Of a DNA stretch of 64,000 bases, positions 48,821-59,690 are shown piece after piece (position 1 is the first letter of the stretch; the number at the start of each line of letters is the position of its first letter). This DNA comes from Cavia porcellus. Its lineage: Eukaryota > Chordata > Mammalia > Rodentia > Caviidae. The notes under the pieces are model-generated. The model saw only the letters and a list, made by a program, of their open reading frames with translations. It made no database searches and was not told the origin of the DNA. The stretch is taken from assembly GCF_034190915.1 (NCBI RefSeq), contig NW_026947507.1, positions 18,913,501 through 18,977,500 of the forward strand. The letters are read 5' to 3'. The translations under genes were made by a program, and so were the position numbers.

Positions 48821-49169
48821 TGTAAAAAGTAATAAGAACTGTAGGAGTAATAAAACTCAAAATGTGTAACTGCCATTGTAAAAAATCAGAGGAAAAGATA
48901 CTGCTCTAAATGATACAACTGCATGTTTAAGTGTGTAAGACAGATAACCATATTACTAAGTTTTTATTCGATCATTGAGCAGAACTGTTTGCAGTCTCAC
49001 TGTTTGAATGTCCATTTTATACTTTCATTTTTTAATTTGAACAATTATTTCAAAGATAACAGTATATAATTTATCAACTAGTGATTTCTTAGTGGTTTTT
49101 TGAAGTTCTGTATCATTTCTACCCTTTTTTCTGTTTTGCTTCTTTTTTTCTCTTTAAATAATTTTTTAA

Positions 49170-49298
49170 ATGCAAAAACTCTTTACCAGGGATATGGATA
49201 GAGAGCCTTCCTTCCCACCCTTGAAAGAGTCACTACTATTTTTGACATGGTGAAAGAAACATTCAGAACCCCATATGAAACCAAAAATTAAAAATGAA

Positions 49299-49329
<31 letters not shown>

Positions 49330-50564
49330 ATAGTATAGGCCTTACATTCTTCAAAAGTACAGAATGTGCATGTCAAAACCCATAAAGGGACAGGAAACCA
49401 TCTCCTGCCCCAAAAAATACAGAAGAAAAGGAATATTTGGTATAAGTTTGACAAATGTGGGAGGAGTGAAGATGGCAAGAAGTTGAAAAGTTCTTGTCCT
49501 TGAAACTAAGTGAAAAAGCCTTACCTTCAACACACATTTGACCAGGAAACTGCCTGCCCCCACAATAAGCTTAGCACTAGTAATAAATGAAAACAATCTA
49601 CTGCTGGATACAAAGGAACTACCATATTAGCTCATTTTTATAGATGATATTTGACATTTCATTAAAGAATTGAGCCATAAAATAGAGGTAAGTTGGGTGT
49701 GGATAGATCAAGAGACAAAGTCATCAGTACAATGAGTTGCAAAGTTGATTCAGTAATAGAAAACCAGAAATGACCCAGTGAGGGAAGCTTTCAGGAAGGA
49801 AATATAATGTTAGAAGATCAAGAGGAAAAGATGAACTTCATACATGAGCCAATGGGAAAATCCAGTAGAGAATGGTAACTCAAAAAGAAAAATGTAGATA
49901 CTAGAGGTAATAATCAATAAAATAATACTTGGAGAATTGTTTCAATAAGATTTTCAAATGTTTACAGCACTGATGAGGGAAAGCAGTAAACTTAAACACA
50001 TGTCAAAACTAATTACTTAAACACAAAAAGAATAAAAAAAATTTAAAACATGCACATTTCTAAGTCAGTATGAAATTGAGATACCAGAAGAAAATGAGGA
50101 AAAATGGTCCAGAATAAAAGCTTTGCAATTTTCATGAATACTGATTAATATGATATTCAAGATATTACCAACAAGAAAAAGGTCCCCCTTAGGTTTTAAA
50201 AATTTAAAAGAAAAACCCACAAATTCACCTGGATATCTAATTGTCAATCCACTGAGAACAAAAGGCAACACTTTTAAGAAGTCAAAAGAAAATAGCAAAC
50301 AAAGGAAGAAAAATAATAAATTATAGCAAATTTCTCAGCAGAAACTGGAAATTAACACGAGAGACATTTTTCACCAGCTATCACAAAAGACAGTCAACTC
50401 AATTTTACACTCATCAAAACTACTATTCTTTTATTCTGAGGAGGTTTCCAATCTGTATTTATTTATTTATATTTTAAAATGAAAACAGAATAAAAACCAT
50501 GATATAGAATTTCAAATAATATAATAGGAGATTAGCAAATGTTAATGTATTGTTTATGGTTATC
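49170..50564. other. AT-rich sequence, mostly unrecognised
   Basis: Holds an (AAAT)n tract at 49294-49332. The overlapping minus frames at 49166-49596 arise from it and from T-rich strand bias. 49600-50450 is A-rich with no element that I can name. Confidence 0.45.
49294..49332. repeat. (AAAT)n microsatellite
   Basis: About ten AAAT units. Confidence 0.97.
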
Positions 50565-50755
50565 TTCAAAGTAATTGTTCAAATTACAGGGTATAGACAT
50601 TAAAAATGATCGTATGAAAGTACAAACTGTTCTTGATGAATTAACAGATTAGTAGTGTAATTATCTATCTTGTATATATATATACAAATATATGTAAATA
50701 TATATGTACACACATTATATATACATATATGTATATATATGTGTGTATATATATA

Positions 50756-50795
<40 letters not shown>

Positions 50796-51275
50796 CTGTT
50801 CCCTTCTTTTGTCTCTCCTTTCCCTCATTCCAGTTGTTCTTTCCTTTTCAGCAGTTTCTTCCTCTTTCACTTTCACAATGTTTATTGTACATTTTGGATG
50901 CTATTTTTTCCCGCAGTTTTTTACACTACAAAAGCAATACAGTGTTTGCACATGAGTCTGATTTATTTCACTTATGAGTATGGTCTCAAGTTGCATCATT
51001 TATCTATAAAAGTCTCAAGTTTGTCCTTCATTATATCTGAGTAATATCCCATTGTATAAAAATGCCACTTTTTTTATCTATTCCACAGTTGATGGACATT
51101 TGGGCAACTGTTTTCCAGATTTAGCTACTACAAATCATGCACTATAAGCATGAGTGCACATGTATCGCTAGAGTATGATGTTTTTAATTCTTCTGGCAAG
51201 ATATCTAGAAGGGGAATAGCTGGGTTGAATGGGATCTCCAACCCCAGTTTTTTGAGAAATTGCCACACAAAATAC
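50565..51275 (-). mobile_element. Antisense L1 3' end
   Basis: Reversed order: 3' UTR blocks ('gttcttgatgaattaacaga', 'gtgtaattatctatcttg') related to 18.05 kb, then after a (TA)n tract 'gtctgatttatttcacttat', 'gagtaatatcccattgtata', 'ccacagttgatggacatttg', 'aggggaatagctgggttgaa' and 'gttttttgagaaattgccac'. These are the classic antisense landmarks of the ORF2 end. It is truncated at about 51275 (the L1 5' side). The 124- and 82-codon frames are artefacts. Confidence 0.82.
50674..50790. repeat. (TA)n / (TG)n-rich tract in L1 3' UTR
   Basis: Alternating TATATA with TGTGTG and CATATA interruptions. It expands the antisense L1 fragment. Confidence 0.93.
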
Positions 51276-51720
51276 AATTCTAAGATTAAGGTAAAATGAG
51301 TTTTTAACCATACTAAAACTGGAATATTTCATTGACCTGACTTGTTATAAATGATAAATGAAGTATTTGAAGCAAAATAATAGGAAGACAAAATAACACC
51401 TTGGGCCACTCCCTAAGTAGAAGCTTTAAAAAGTGGAATCGTGGATCCAGACATTTAGAACAGACATACTCTATAACTTACAAACCTTAACATCACTCTC
51501 AAAACCCACATAACTAGGATTCTGAAAATAGAAATCTGTAAAACCATGGAATTTCTCTTCATCTCCAAATAGTCAGCTAAATTCAAAACCCTAATTCTAA
51601 AGGAATTTCAAAGTTTAAAGCAATAATGAAAGAACTGAAGACAAATACAGTGAATATCTGTATTATATCTCTACTTAGCTTTCCATTAGCCCGATGTATC
51701 TTTAAAAAATTACAAAACAA
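51276..51720. other. No element recognised
   Basis: AT-rich sequence after the truncated L1. No features seen. Confidence 0.45.
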
Positions 51721-51724
51721 TCCA

Positions 51725-51880
51725 ATACAGGGGTACACACCTGTGCAGAAGAATCACACATTCAACACAGCTTGGGAAGCTGTAAGAACTTGCCTCACAA
51801 AAAGGCAGCTAAATATAGTGGCACAAGGTGTAACACCAGCTGCCTGGGAATCTGATACAAAAGAAGCTACCAAGTTTTTG
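51725..51880 (+). mobile_element. Degenerate 7SL-type SINE, apparently dimeric
   Basis: 'gcttgggaagctgtaagaac' with 'ttgcctcacaaaa' resembles a B1 right end. It is followed directly by 'atagtggcacaaggtgtaac', 'accagctgcctgggaatctg', like a second B1 left end. The head-to-tail arrangement is inferred from diverged blocks. Confidence 0.4.
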
Positions 51881-52806
51881 TCATAGAGTCATGTGAATTT
51901 ACCTTGTTTGTGTAAATATCATTATGGACTTCATACTATTTGGACATACTGACCATGTGCTGACTTGACCAGTTGATCAGAAAGTGATGCCTGTTTTATT
52001 TTATTTTGTAAAAACAATATTTTTATCAAACAGTAGAAATCAAAAGCACATCAAAGATTAAAAAATTTAGAAACACTTGTGTGAAGTTGTCTGAATATAT
52101 TGAAACTTTCTCAATAACTATACATAAAAATTAAGGGGTTTTCACTATGAAAAAACTACAATGTTCTGAATTAGGATGGTTACATATGTTAGTACACCAA
52201 TTTGATTGTATTTGTCAAATAAACTATAATGCTTCCAACTTTTGTAGCTATAACACTCTGGTTTGAGATGAATGTGTATAAGTTAGTGTGGTATACAGGT
52301 TAAACCTATTTATCAAATAAATAGGAATGCTGCTGATTTTTGTGAGTTCAACAAGAATAAGTGTAGGTCACTGCAAATTACTAATCTAATTGAGCTTTAT
52401 GAAGCAGATCAATGATTTTCCTAGTGTGTGTGACAGATATGATTGGTGTATGCATCCTGTGATAAGCTGTGGTAACATAAACATTATTACAAGACAGGAA
52501 AAATCATGCTTCCCTCTTCAAGAATTTATTTTAGACAACAGCTTCTGGCTAACTGTTAGACACTGATAGAGACAGAACACCTAGCTTTGTAAACTATTAT
52601 GATGTGAATTGGCTGCCAGAAAATACAGAGAATTTGATCTCTAAATGCATAAGTATTCCATTATTCAGTATCACTCTCATATAAAAGCTCAAGGTAAAGC
52701 TCTGTTTGAAGATAAAAGAAAATATATAAACCTCCAGACTCCAACGCTACTATACTGCTATGACCACCTATCCCCTAATACAAACTTAAGTCTTCATATG
52801 GAATTC
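51881..52806. other. No element recognised
   Basis: AT-rich with an imperfect repetition of 'caaataaactataatgct' and 'caaataaataggaatgct' (52218, 52314). No gene seen. Confidence 0.45.
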
Positions 52807-54269
52807 TGTTACGGTTTAAACATGGTGTCCTCCAAAGGTTGCATGCATTCAGAGTTGTGGCTTTGGGAATATAATTGGAAAATGGGGATGTATTGTAGCC
52901 AGGAGCTGCAAGGAGAACAATTACATACAGGACACAAAATTTATAGCATTATTTTATGCTGGGCACCCAAAGTTAAATACCAGGAAATGCAGGAAATCTT
53001 TCCACAAAACTAATGACCTAGAAAATCCAGCTGAGGCCTTGGATCCTATAGCAATGTTCTGTATGAGTCCAGCTGAAGACCAAGTATCCATGTGAAAGCC
53101 TCAGATGAATCCAGCTGGAGGCCCAGAGCCCACAACAACTCATGAAAGTCTATTTCACGGAACTATGCTGGAAAGGACCAAAGGTCACCTGTGGAATCCT
53201 CAAGAGAGTCATTTACACATAGCACCACGCTGATTTAATTCAGCTGATGTTAAGTTGACCACCAGGTTTTAATCCATAATAGGATGCTATATGCATCAGC
53301 AGATTATCCACTGATGAGTTTCACAGCTACATGTGCCAACAGGCTGAGGGATTTGTGCCAGTAGGCTGAAGGCTTTACACTGAAGCCAAAAGGTGATGCT
53401 CAAAATAAGGCCTAGGGCTCTCCCAAAAAGTATCATAACTGTTCTCAATGACAGTGAGGTCCCGAGCTCCTCCGACAATGAGAAGAGCTGAGTACATGTC
53501 AGGAGGCCAGCATGACAAACTTCTCCTTGAGATTAGACAGCACACATTTTCTCCTCTGGTGCTAGGAAGCAATGCTCAAATTAAGTACCAGAGCTCCTAC
53601 AAATTGAACTGAAACCATTCTCAGTGACAAGGTCCTGGGCTCCTCTGATAATGGTCAAATTCGTATTGGGGAAACTAGCCATGATGAGCTCCTTCAGGAG
53701 AACCAATAGCTCCAAACAACAGCACTTAGGAGAACATACAATGCCACACTCTTCCTCTCAGTCTGTTTTTATGCTACCAACTTTCCTCAGGTGAGTCAAT
53801 TACATGTAGCACCACACTGATTTAATTCAGCTGGTGTTAAGTTGACCACCAGTTTCTAAACCATAACAGAATGCTATATTCATCAACAGATTATCCACTG
53901 ATGAGTTTCACAGTTAAATGTGCTGTTAGGAGGTGGGCCAGTTTGGAAAAAGCATGTCACTAAGCGGTGTGCCTTTTGAGGACATACAGTATGTCTCTGT
54001 CCCTGGGTACTCCTTTGTCTCTCTCTGTTTCCTGCCTGCCATGATTTGAACAGCTGCACCTGGCATGCCTTTCTTCTATGCCATTTATGCCTTGATTATA
54101 TGATTTCACTTTAACTCTAAGACACTACTAACTTTCAGCTTGCTAACCAATTCACTCACCGTATACCAATGGTGGACTGAACCCACTGGAAGCTGGAAGC
54201 CAGATAAACCTCTCCATCTGTAAATTGTATCAGGTATTTTGTCCCTGAAGCAGGAAAGTAACTAATGCA
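52807..54269 (+). mobile_element. Long LTR-like element carrying an unclassified repeat
   Basis: The left edge, TGTTACGGTTTAAACATGGT followed by GTCCTCCAAAGG, looks like a MaLR-class LTR start. The right end (53925-54269) has LTR landmarks: 'gttaggaggtgggccagttt', 'tttcctgcctgccatgattt', 'gaagccagataaacctctcc', 'gtatcaggtattttgtccct', 'ggaaagtaactaatgca'. The roughly 950 bp between is the unclassified repeat listed next. Either the repeat inserted in an LTR, or this LTR family is unusually long. No coding function is present. Confidence 0.5.
53000..53925 (+). repeat. Unclassified interspersed repeat, copy 2
   Basis: It is homologous in reverse orientation to 21262-21990. It contains a direct repeat of about 135 bp (about 53208-53340 and 53778-53915, sharing 'ctgatttaattcagctg' and 'agattatccactgatgagtt') and two internal subunits of about 177 bp beginning near 53420 and 53597 (sharing 'ttctcantgacan' and 'gagctcct'). 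A further motif 'gaatccagctggaggcc' recurs near 53022, 53078 and 53105. The family is not recognised. Confidence 0.75.
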
Positions 54270-55488
54270 CACTCTTTTTGATAATTTAAAAGATAAATTT
54301 AAAAACCTTGAGCTTTACTTGTAGTAGAGCGACAATAATAAACAAATGTATTCTAAACCAAAACTAGTTGTTCATTCAAAGTTATATTTCTGGGTGACAA
54401 TATATAAGCAAATGTCAAAACATAACTAAAAGTTTTAGAATTAGCCTGATGCATGGATTGGAGGTAATGGCTTCCCTGAGTGTTACAAACTTGGAAAGTA
54501 TGTATTAAATAGATGAATACAAGCCATATGGGTTGATAAGAGCTGAAGGTAAGATGTTTAATTGTCATAAAACTGATAATCAAAGTACATATGCTACAGA
54601 TCAAACTCTGTGTGATCATGTAGACAAAACAATCTATTAAGTGGGGATTAGTTCTATTTTTCAGGTGACCAGGTTCTCACTTAAGTAGGACATAAAAAAT
54701 ATATCCATGGCAGCAGAGATAAAATAATTGCATTTAATAAGGCTTGTATTAGTGGGACTTATTTGGCTATCCTTACTACTGCAGATCCAACATTCCCACA
54801 ACAGACAGATCTTCATTGATCCCTAATAGGGCACCAATCCCTGATGGAAAAGACAGCCAATTGGTCGCAAATTAAGATTGATCATATTGGGATTCTTCTA
54901 TCATGGGAGAAGCAGTAACTCGTCCTCAGTTAAATGAACACTTAATGCTAATATGTAGCTGCATTCTCTCTACTAACTTTGCCAGCATGACCATCTCCAT
55001 ATTTGTTTAATTCCATATTCTTCATCATGACACTTCACTCAGCATTGCTTTTGGTAAGAGAATTACTTTTTAATAAATAATTTTGGCAATGGCCTCTAGT
55101 CTATATGACTCATATTTCTGTTGTCTCTCTTAAAGTAATATAGCATAAAAGGTTATGTTCTCTCCAAAATTCCTTTTACAACTTAATCTACAATACAACA
55201 GTGTTGATAAATGGGCCGTTTAAGATATAACTAGGCTGTGGGACTCTGCCTTCAAAAACTGGACAAATGACTTCTAAAAGAGGTGGAGGTGACTCTTTTG
55301 GGTAATTTTTTTTCCCTTTTAACACTTAAAGTATATGATGTCACAGAGTGCATTCCCTTCAAAGGAAGTGGTTTTCAAGGTATCATCTTGGCCTCGGGAG
55401 ATCTGGGTCTTCCCAGATACTCACTTAATCAGTGACTTGTTCTCGGACTTTGCAAATTTCTTAATTTGATCCATGAATCTTTGTCATT
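54270..55488. other. Mostly unrecognised, possible ERVL-like internal piece
   Basis: 54770-55080 ('gatccctaatagggcaccaa', 'agacagccaattggtcgcaa') vaguely resembles decayed ERVL internal sequence in plus orientation, without any readable domain. The rest is AT-rich with no recognised feature. An 88-codon minus frame at 54353-54619 has no domain. Confidence 0.3.
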
Positions 55489-55503
55489 AAAATACTAAAC
55501 TTT

Positions 55504-55585
55504 CTCTTTTTGGTACCGGAGATTGAACTCATGACTTTAAGCTTGCCAGACAGATGATTATGCTATTGAGCTAAATCCTTGGCCC
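55504..55585 (-). mobile_element. ID SINE, form 2, short tail
   Basis: The minus strand reads GGGCCAAGGATTTAGCTCAA, a GTCTGGCAAGC core, GTTCAATCTCCGGTACC and a very short A-tail. The flanks aaaatact (55489) and aaaataca (55586) may be a worn target-site duplication. Confidence 0.85.
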
Positions 55586-55734
55586 AAAATACAAATTTTT
55601 AATTCAAAAGTAATGTTTTAAAGCTATAACAATAGGCTAAAGGCTGGAACTGTTATCAGGTATGAGGCAATACTATAGAAAATATCTTTAAAAAAGTTTT
55701 TTTAAATTTCATTCTGTTAGAACTTGTCTGCAGT
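55586..55734. other. Short spacer
   Basis: AT-rich. The T-run at 55693-55705 may be the reversed A-tail of the L1 fragment that follows. Confidence 0.4.
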
Positions 55735-55856
55735 ATACAATGAATGCATTCATTGTTTGGAGTTGGTCTATGTAATAATCTCTTAATTCTTTATACTGCT
55801 CCCCTTTCCCCCACCTCCATCCATATCTTGGTCACTTTCCCTTTTGCAAAAGATCT
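55735..55856 (-). mobile_element. Antisense L1 3' UTR fragment
   Basis: 'cccctttcccccacctccat' and 'ttcccttttgcaaaagatct' match blocks of the L1 3' UTR at 23075-23130 ('ccctttcccatttgcaaaag'). It ends abruptly where the MaLR internal sequence begins. Confidence 0.6.
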
Positions 55857-56204
55857 GTGGAAGTGGCTCTGGAATTGGACAACAGGCAGAGACATACTAG
55901 AAAGATCATTCTGGTTGGAGCACAAAAGAATGAGAAAGCCTGAATTTCCTTAGAGATTGAGTGGTCATGGTCAGAATATTGGTAAAAATGTGAACAGTAA
56001 AAGCAATTCTGATGAGGTTTTAAATGGAAATAAATAGCAAGATGTTGGATACTTGGTGAAAGCCATGCTTGTTTTAAAATGACAAGGAATTTGGCTGAAT
56101 TGTATGGGAGTCATAATGCTTTGTAAGAAGTGCAAAGCAGGATTCATGAATGGCATACTCTGATACCCAGTGAAAGAAATACCTAAGCCAAATGCAGAAG
56201 GTGC

Positions 56205-56823
56205 TACATGGCTTTTCTTGAGTGCTTATGATACATTATACATAAAAAAGATACACTATGACTTAAAAAGAGAACTAAATTAAAAGCAAAATGTACACAT
56301 AATTGAGTAATAAAAGTATACTTAACCAATGAGTTTTTAGTGTAGTTTAATTGATAAGTTTGTAAATTACACACTTTACTACAGCTTGTTTTTTTTATCA
56401 AAAAGGAAGAAAAGCATTCATCATCTTACAGTGACTAAAATGTTTTATGATAATAGTTTCTATAAAAGTTGAATTTTGGAGAAGATGTTTATGTATTGTG
56501 GTAAAAAAAACTTAATATGAAATTTTCTGTTATAACTACTTCTAAGTATACAACCGAGTAGTGTTATGTTACTTTCATATGCATACTAATGCAAAAGAAT
56601 TTTTAAAAATATTAAATAAATTAAAAATATTTAAAAAGATAGAATGTACCATTAAAAGAGAAGCAGAACTTAAAGACATGGAACAGTCTTACTCTGCCAA
56701 TTTGTAAAGAGTTTAGTAGAGAACATCAATGATGTGACCAAGAAATTGTTTATTAAAGAGTTTAATATGAAAGAAGGTTCGAAGATGATATTAAAAAAAA
56801 AAAAAAAAAACAGAAAACAGGAC
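56205..56823. other. AT-rich insertion or decayed MaLR sequence
   Basis: No recognisable blocks. An A18 run at 56791-56808 precedes the ID-like fragment. Confidence 0.35.
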
Positions 56824-56905
56824 ATGGGGTAAAGCATTTGCCTGCTTTCCTAGCATGTGTGATGCACTGGGTTTGATCTCCAGCAACACAAAATCAAAAG
56901 AAATA
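56824..56905 (+). mobile_element. ID-like SINE fragment
   Basis: 'taaagcatttgcctgctttc', 'ctagcatgtgtgatgcactg' and 'ggtttgatctccagcaacac' follow the right two-thirds of an ID. The A-box third is missing or unrecognisable. An A-rich purine tract follows to about 56950. Confidence 0.55.
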
Positions 56906-57510
56906 CAGAAGTACAGAAAAGGAAAGGGAAAGGAAGAAGAAAATAGAAGAATAGTAGACACAATTTGCAGATGGTCAGGGTTGTATTATCATGGGCTGTG
57001 GGAAAAAAGTTTGTCAAAGGAGCAAGCTGGAGCAAGAAATAGAAAGAACCAGGAAGGAAGCTAGGTCCTGCCTGTGAGCCAGGCGACATGCAGGTTGGGG
57101 AGAAAAGAATAGCCCCCTCCAAGAGGAGCCAGCTGAGTCATAGGAATGGCATCATTTGATTGACTTTGCAAGCCTAAAGCCAGTAATGTGAGCAACTATT
57201 TAGAAGACAACAATACGTTATACAGTAATTATAGATTTCCTGCTGCCTGATCATTATTTCAATTTGTTTTATTGTTCTGTTTTATTCCCTTTAAAATTAA
57301 ATTTTAAAAGTTATTAATCTTTTATTAACAGCTAAAGTAGAAACTATGTACTGATAATGAGGGGATATATTTAGATTAGCATAATTTATTGATACTTTAT
57401 TTTACGTTTGAGTTCTGTGGACAAATACTTATAAAATACATATTGGAATATATTTTCTCAAACTTGTAATTCTTTTGTTTTTCTTTTTAAAAATAAATTA
57501 AGGACACTAT

Positions 57511-57513
<3 letters not shown>

Positions 57514-57553
<40 letters not shown>

Positions 57554-57573
57554 CACATGCACACACACACACA
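57514..57573. repeat. (CA)n microsatellite
   Basis: About 29 CA units with GC and TG interruptions. Confidence 0.97.
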
Positions 57574-58276
57574 AAGAGCAACCTGAAGAAACCGTGTAAC
57601 TTTAGCATTCACTGCCCCATGTTATATGTGCCTTTGCTCCTTGCTTTCTGACTCAGCACTCTGCAGTCACCCTTGGCTATGGTTCAAGTGGGCCCAGTTG
57701 CAACTAGCACCGGCCCCTAGAAGATGATGGCTATAAACCATGGAGGCATGTATGCAATGAAAACTCTGCAAGCATGCAAAATGAAGAGCTCTGGAGACCA
57801 CCTCAATTTCAGAGCATCCCTAAAAGAACTGTGGGGCCCAGGCAGAGAAGATCTTCCAAGATAAAACTAGTAGGATTCTCACTAAGGCAATGTCCAGTTG
57901 AATCATGGGTGTCTGGTCCACTAGAGAGAATCCTCAGCAGGGCAATTCCTGATGAAATAATGCAACTACTGTACATGCCCTTAATAAGAAAATGCTTAGG
58001 GAAGTCAAAAGGGTATTGCATGCCCCAAATTTAAGACCTACAGAATTACTGGAGTTTTAGAACATCCTGGGAGTTCCTGGAACCTGACTCCAACCCAGAA
58101 AAGCTACTACATGTGATATTCCCAGCAATGCCATGGAGGAAGAACTCTCTAAGGTCTTGGAGGCCCAAGCCCTGCCCCAGTGTGACCAGAAAGCGGCACA
58201 AGAGACAAGGAAGATTACTTTCAAGTTTTAAGCTTTAGTGTTCTTCCACTTATTTTGTTAAGGATTCACTTATGAG

Positions 58277-58625
58277 CACTGGACCAGCATGGTGGGTCCT
58301 GAGCAGGCCTGCAAGAGTCTCTCCACTCCCAGCCTTGCTTGGCAGACCCTGGAGTTCTAAGCAAGCAAGTGGGCACCATCGGTTCCAGAGGTTGAGTGGC
58401 CTGGGGTAAGTCCCCCCACACACACTTTTCCCCGGGGCCAGCTAGTTTGGGACCCTCGCTCAGGCCTGGACAAAGAACTTCCCGGCTCCTGGGGGCACTA
58501 GACCAGCAAGGCAGGTCCTGAGCAGGCATACAGTGGCCTCCCCACTTCCAGCCGTGCTTGGCAGACACTGGAGTTCTAAGCAAGCAAGCAGGCACCATCA
58601 GCTCCAGAGGCTGGGCTTGAGCCAT
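58277..58625 (+). repeat. L1 copy 2 5' UTR tandem units (219 bp)
   Basis: One complete unit (58277-58495) and a partial second (58496-about 58625) share 'agcaggtcctgagcaggc'-like starts, a 'cagccttgcttggcagac' block and 'tggagttctaagcaagcaag'. The GC-rich sequence contrasts with its surroundings and shares no obvious motif with the 5' units of copy 1. A 180-codon minus frame across it is a by-product of the tandem structure. Confidence 0.85.
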
Positions 58626-58757
58626 TTGCCCCACATCCAGTGGGGAACTGGGTGGCCAGAGTCCCAGTATCTGTGGGCATAGAAGACGATCTCCAACAGA
58701 CCCTGTGGAAGCCTTGGAATAACACTTGAAACATTTGAAATATAGAAATATAGGAAA

Positions 58758-59690
58758 ATGACAAAATGAAAGACCAAAGTACAGTTTCAAACCCCCAGCC
58801 CATCCCAAGAAACCTTAGGAGTGATGTACATAGAAGAAAATATATGCCTTACACCTCAAATATCAGACATAATAGCAACTGAAATAAGCGACTCTGGGAA
58901 GCTTTAAAGGAATTCCGAATCAAAATAATCTCCCAGATAAAAGAGGAAATGATAAAAGAAATGAAGGAGATTCTGAACATATATAAAGAAGACACAGTTT
59001 AAAAATTGGAGGAAGTAAACAAAAAGATAGAATCCAGATGAGCAATATAAGAAACAAACAGAATACATAGAGCAGATGCACAGAGATATACAAGAAATCA
59101 AAAATTCCATTCAAAGCCGTAAAAACCACCTCAATGAAAGTGAAGATTGAATTTCAGATCTCGAGGACAAGATTGCAGCTAGTGAACAGGAAAGGAAAGA
59201 TTTTTTTAAAAATAACAAGGAATCAGGAAATTAACAATTCAACCACTGCAAGATGACTCAAATAAAAACAACATAATATTGATGGGGATTAATGAAAAAG
59301 AAGGGGACAATATAAAGGATATCAAGAGGATATTTAGAGAAGTAATAGCTGAAAATTTCCCAAACATGAGGTCGGAAACCGATATCAGGATAGGGTAAAG
59401 CATATAGAACTCCAAATAGTCATAGCCAAAATAAAACTACACCCAGACATATAATAATCACCATCCAAAAAATCCAACATAAGAATAGAATATTAAAAGC
59501 TGTCAGAGAGAAAAGACAGGACACTTATAAAGGAAAACCTATCAGAATAACAGCAGACTTCTCAGCACAAACAATAAAGTCAAGAACATGGAGTGAAGTA
59601 TTCCAGATCCTAAAGGAAAATGATTTCCAACCTAGACTGATGTACCCTGAAAAACTGTCCTTCAAAATCAATGGAGATATTATTGTCTGT
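58758..59690 (+). pseudogene. L1 ORF1 remnant, truncated
   Basis: It aligns along its length with ORF1 of copy 1. The ATG at 58758 is followed by an immediate frame problem. A coiled-coil-like part is readable near 58908-59060 (ISQIKEEMIKEMKEIL), the RRM-like part near 59272-59370 (RIFREVIAENFPNM) and the C-terminal domain near 59530-59680 (RITADFSAQTIKSRTW, LMYPEKLS). Several stops (for example TAA near 58908 and 58999) separate these. The C-terminal domain breaks off after 'atggagatat' at about 59680. It retains short 'aggaaaatga' codons where copy 1 has 30 A. Confidence 0.85.

Larger units (their letters stand above)
42770..49169 (+). mobile_element. Near full-length L1 retrotransposon (copy 1), inactive
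   Basis: A sense-strand LINE-1 of about 6.4 kb in the canonical order: tandem-unit 5' UTR (42786-43180), unique 5' UTR (to about 43810), ORF1 remnant, 53-bp spacer, ORF2 remnant and 3' UTR (48821-49169). The 3' UTR ends in a T-rich block and 'aaataattttttaaa' and is shared with antisense fragments at 17.9 and 23.6 kb. Both frames carry stops and frameshifts, so the copy cannot move by itself. A later ID insertion splits the ORF2 end. Possible imperfect flanking duplications (taaaagcaaaatct near 42751, taaatgcaaaaact near 49167) are only suggestive. An L1 full to the 5' end is informative because most genomic copies are 5'-truncated. Confidence 0.93.
55857..58270 (+). mobile_element. MaLR (THE1/MST-like) internal region, left part
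   Basis: MaLRs are non-autonomous ERVL-related elements whose internal part has no full gag or pol. 'gtggaagtggctctggaatt' with 'ggacaacaggcagagac' at 55857 matches the 5' internal region. 'gtgggcccagttgcaactag' with 'caccggcccctagaagatga' near 57689 and 'cctcaatttcagagcatccc' near 57801 match later internal blocks in the correct order and orientation. The 1.4 kb between (56205-57640) is poorly recognisable and holds an ID-like fragment and a (CA)n. The frames at 55744-55953 and 57774-58034 are remnants, not genes. The right side is interrupted by L1 copy 2. Confidence 0.7.
58277..59690 (+). mobile_element. L1 copy 2: 5' UTR and ORF1 only
   Basis: It starts with GC-rich 219-bp tandem units (58277-58625), continues through a linker into ORF1 (58758 onward) and stops abruptly near 59680 inside the ORF1 C-terminal domain. 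ORF2 and 3' UTR are absent. It lies within a MaLR internal region, which resumes near 59750. L1 copies are normally 5'-truncated, so a copy with the 5' end but no 3' end implies a secondary deletion or rearrangement. Confidence 0.85.

Noticed and set aside
50670..51044. 124-codon plus frame with Tyr/Ile-rich start
   Set aside because: It comes from a (TA)n tract joined to antisense L1 sequence, with no coding support.
57514..57573. Possible CRISPR-like regular repeats
   Set aside because: Only dinucleotide repeats are present here and elsewhere. There are no spacer-separated direct repeats, and the genome is mammalian.
58266..58808. 180-codon minus-strand open frame, the longest in the window
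   Set aside because: It lies over the GC-rich 219-bp tandem units of the L1 5' UTR. Its protein repeat simply mirrors the DNA repeat, and it has no recognised domain.
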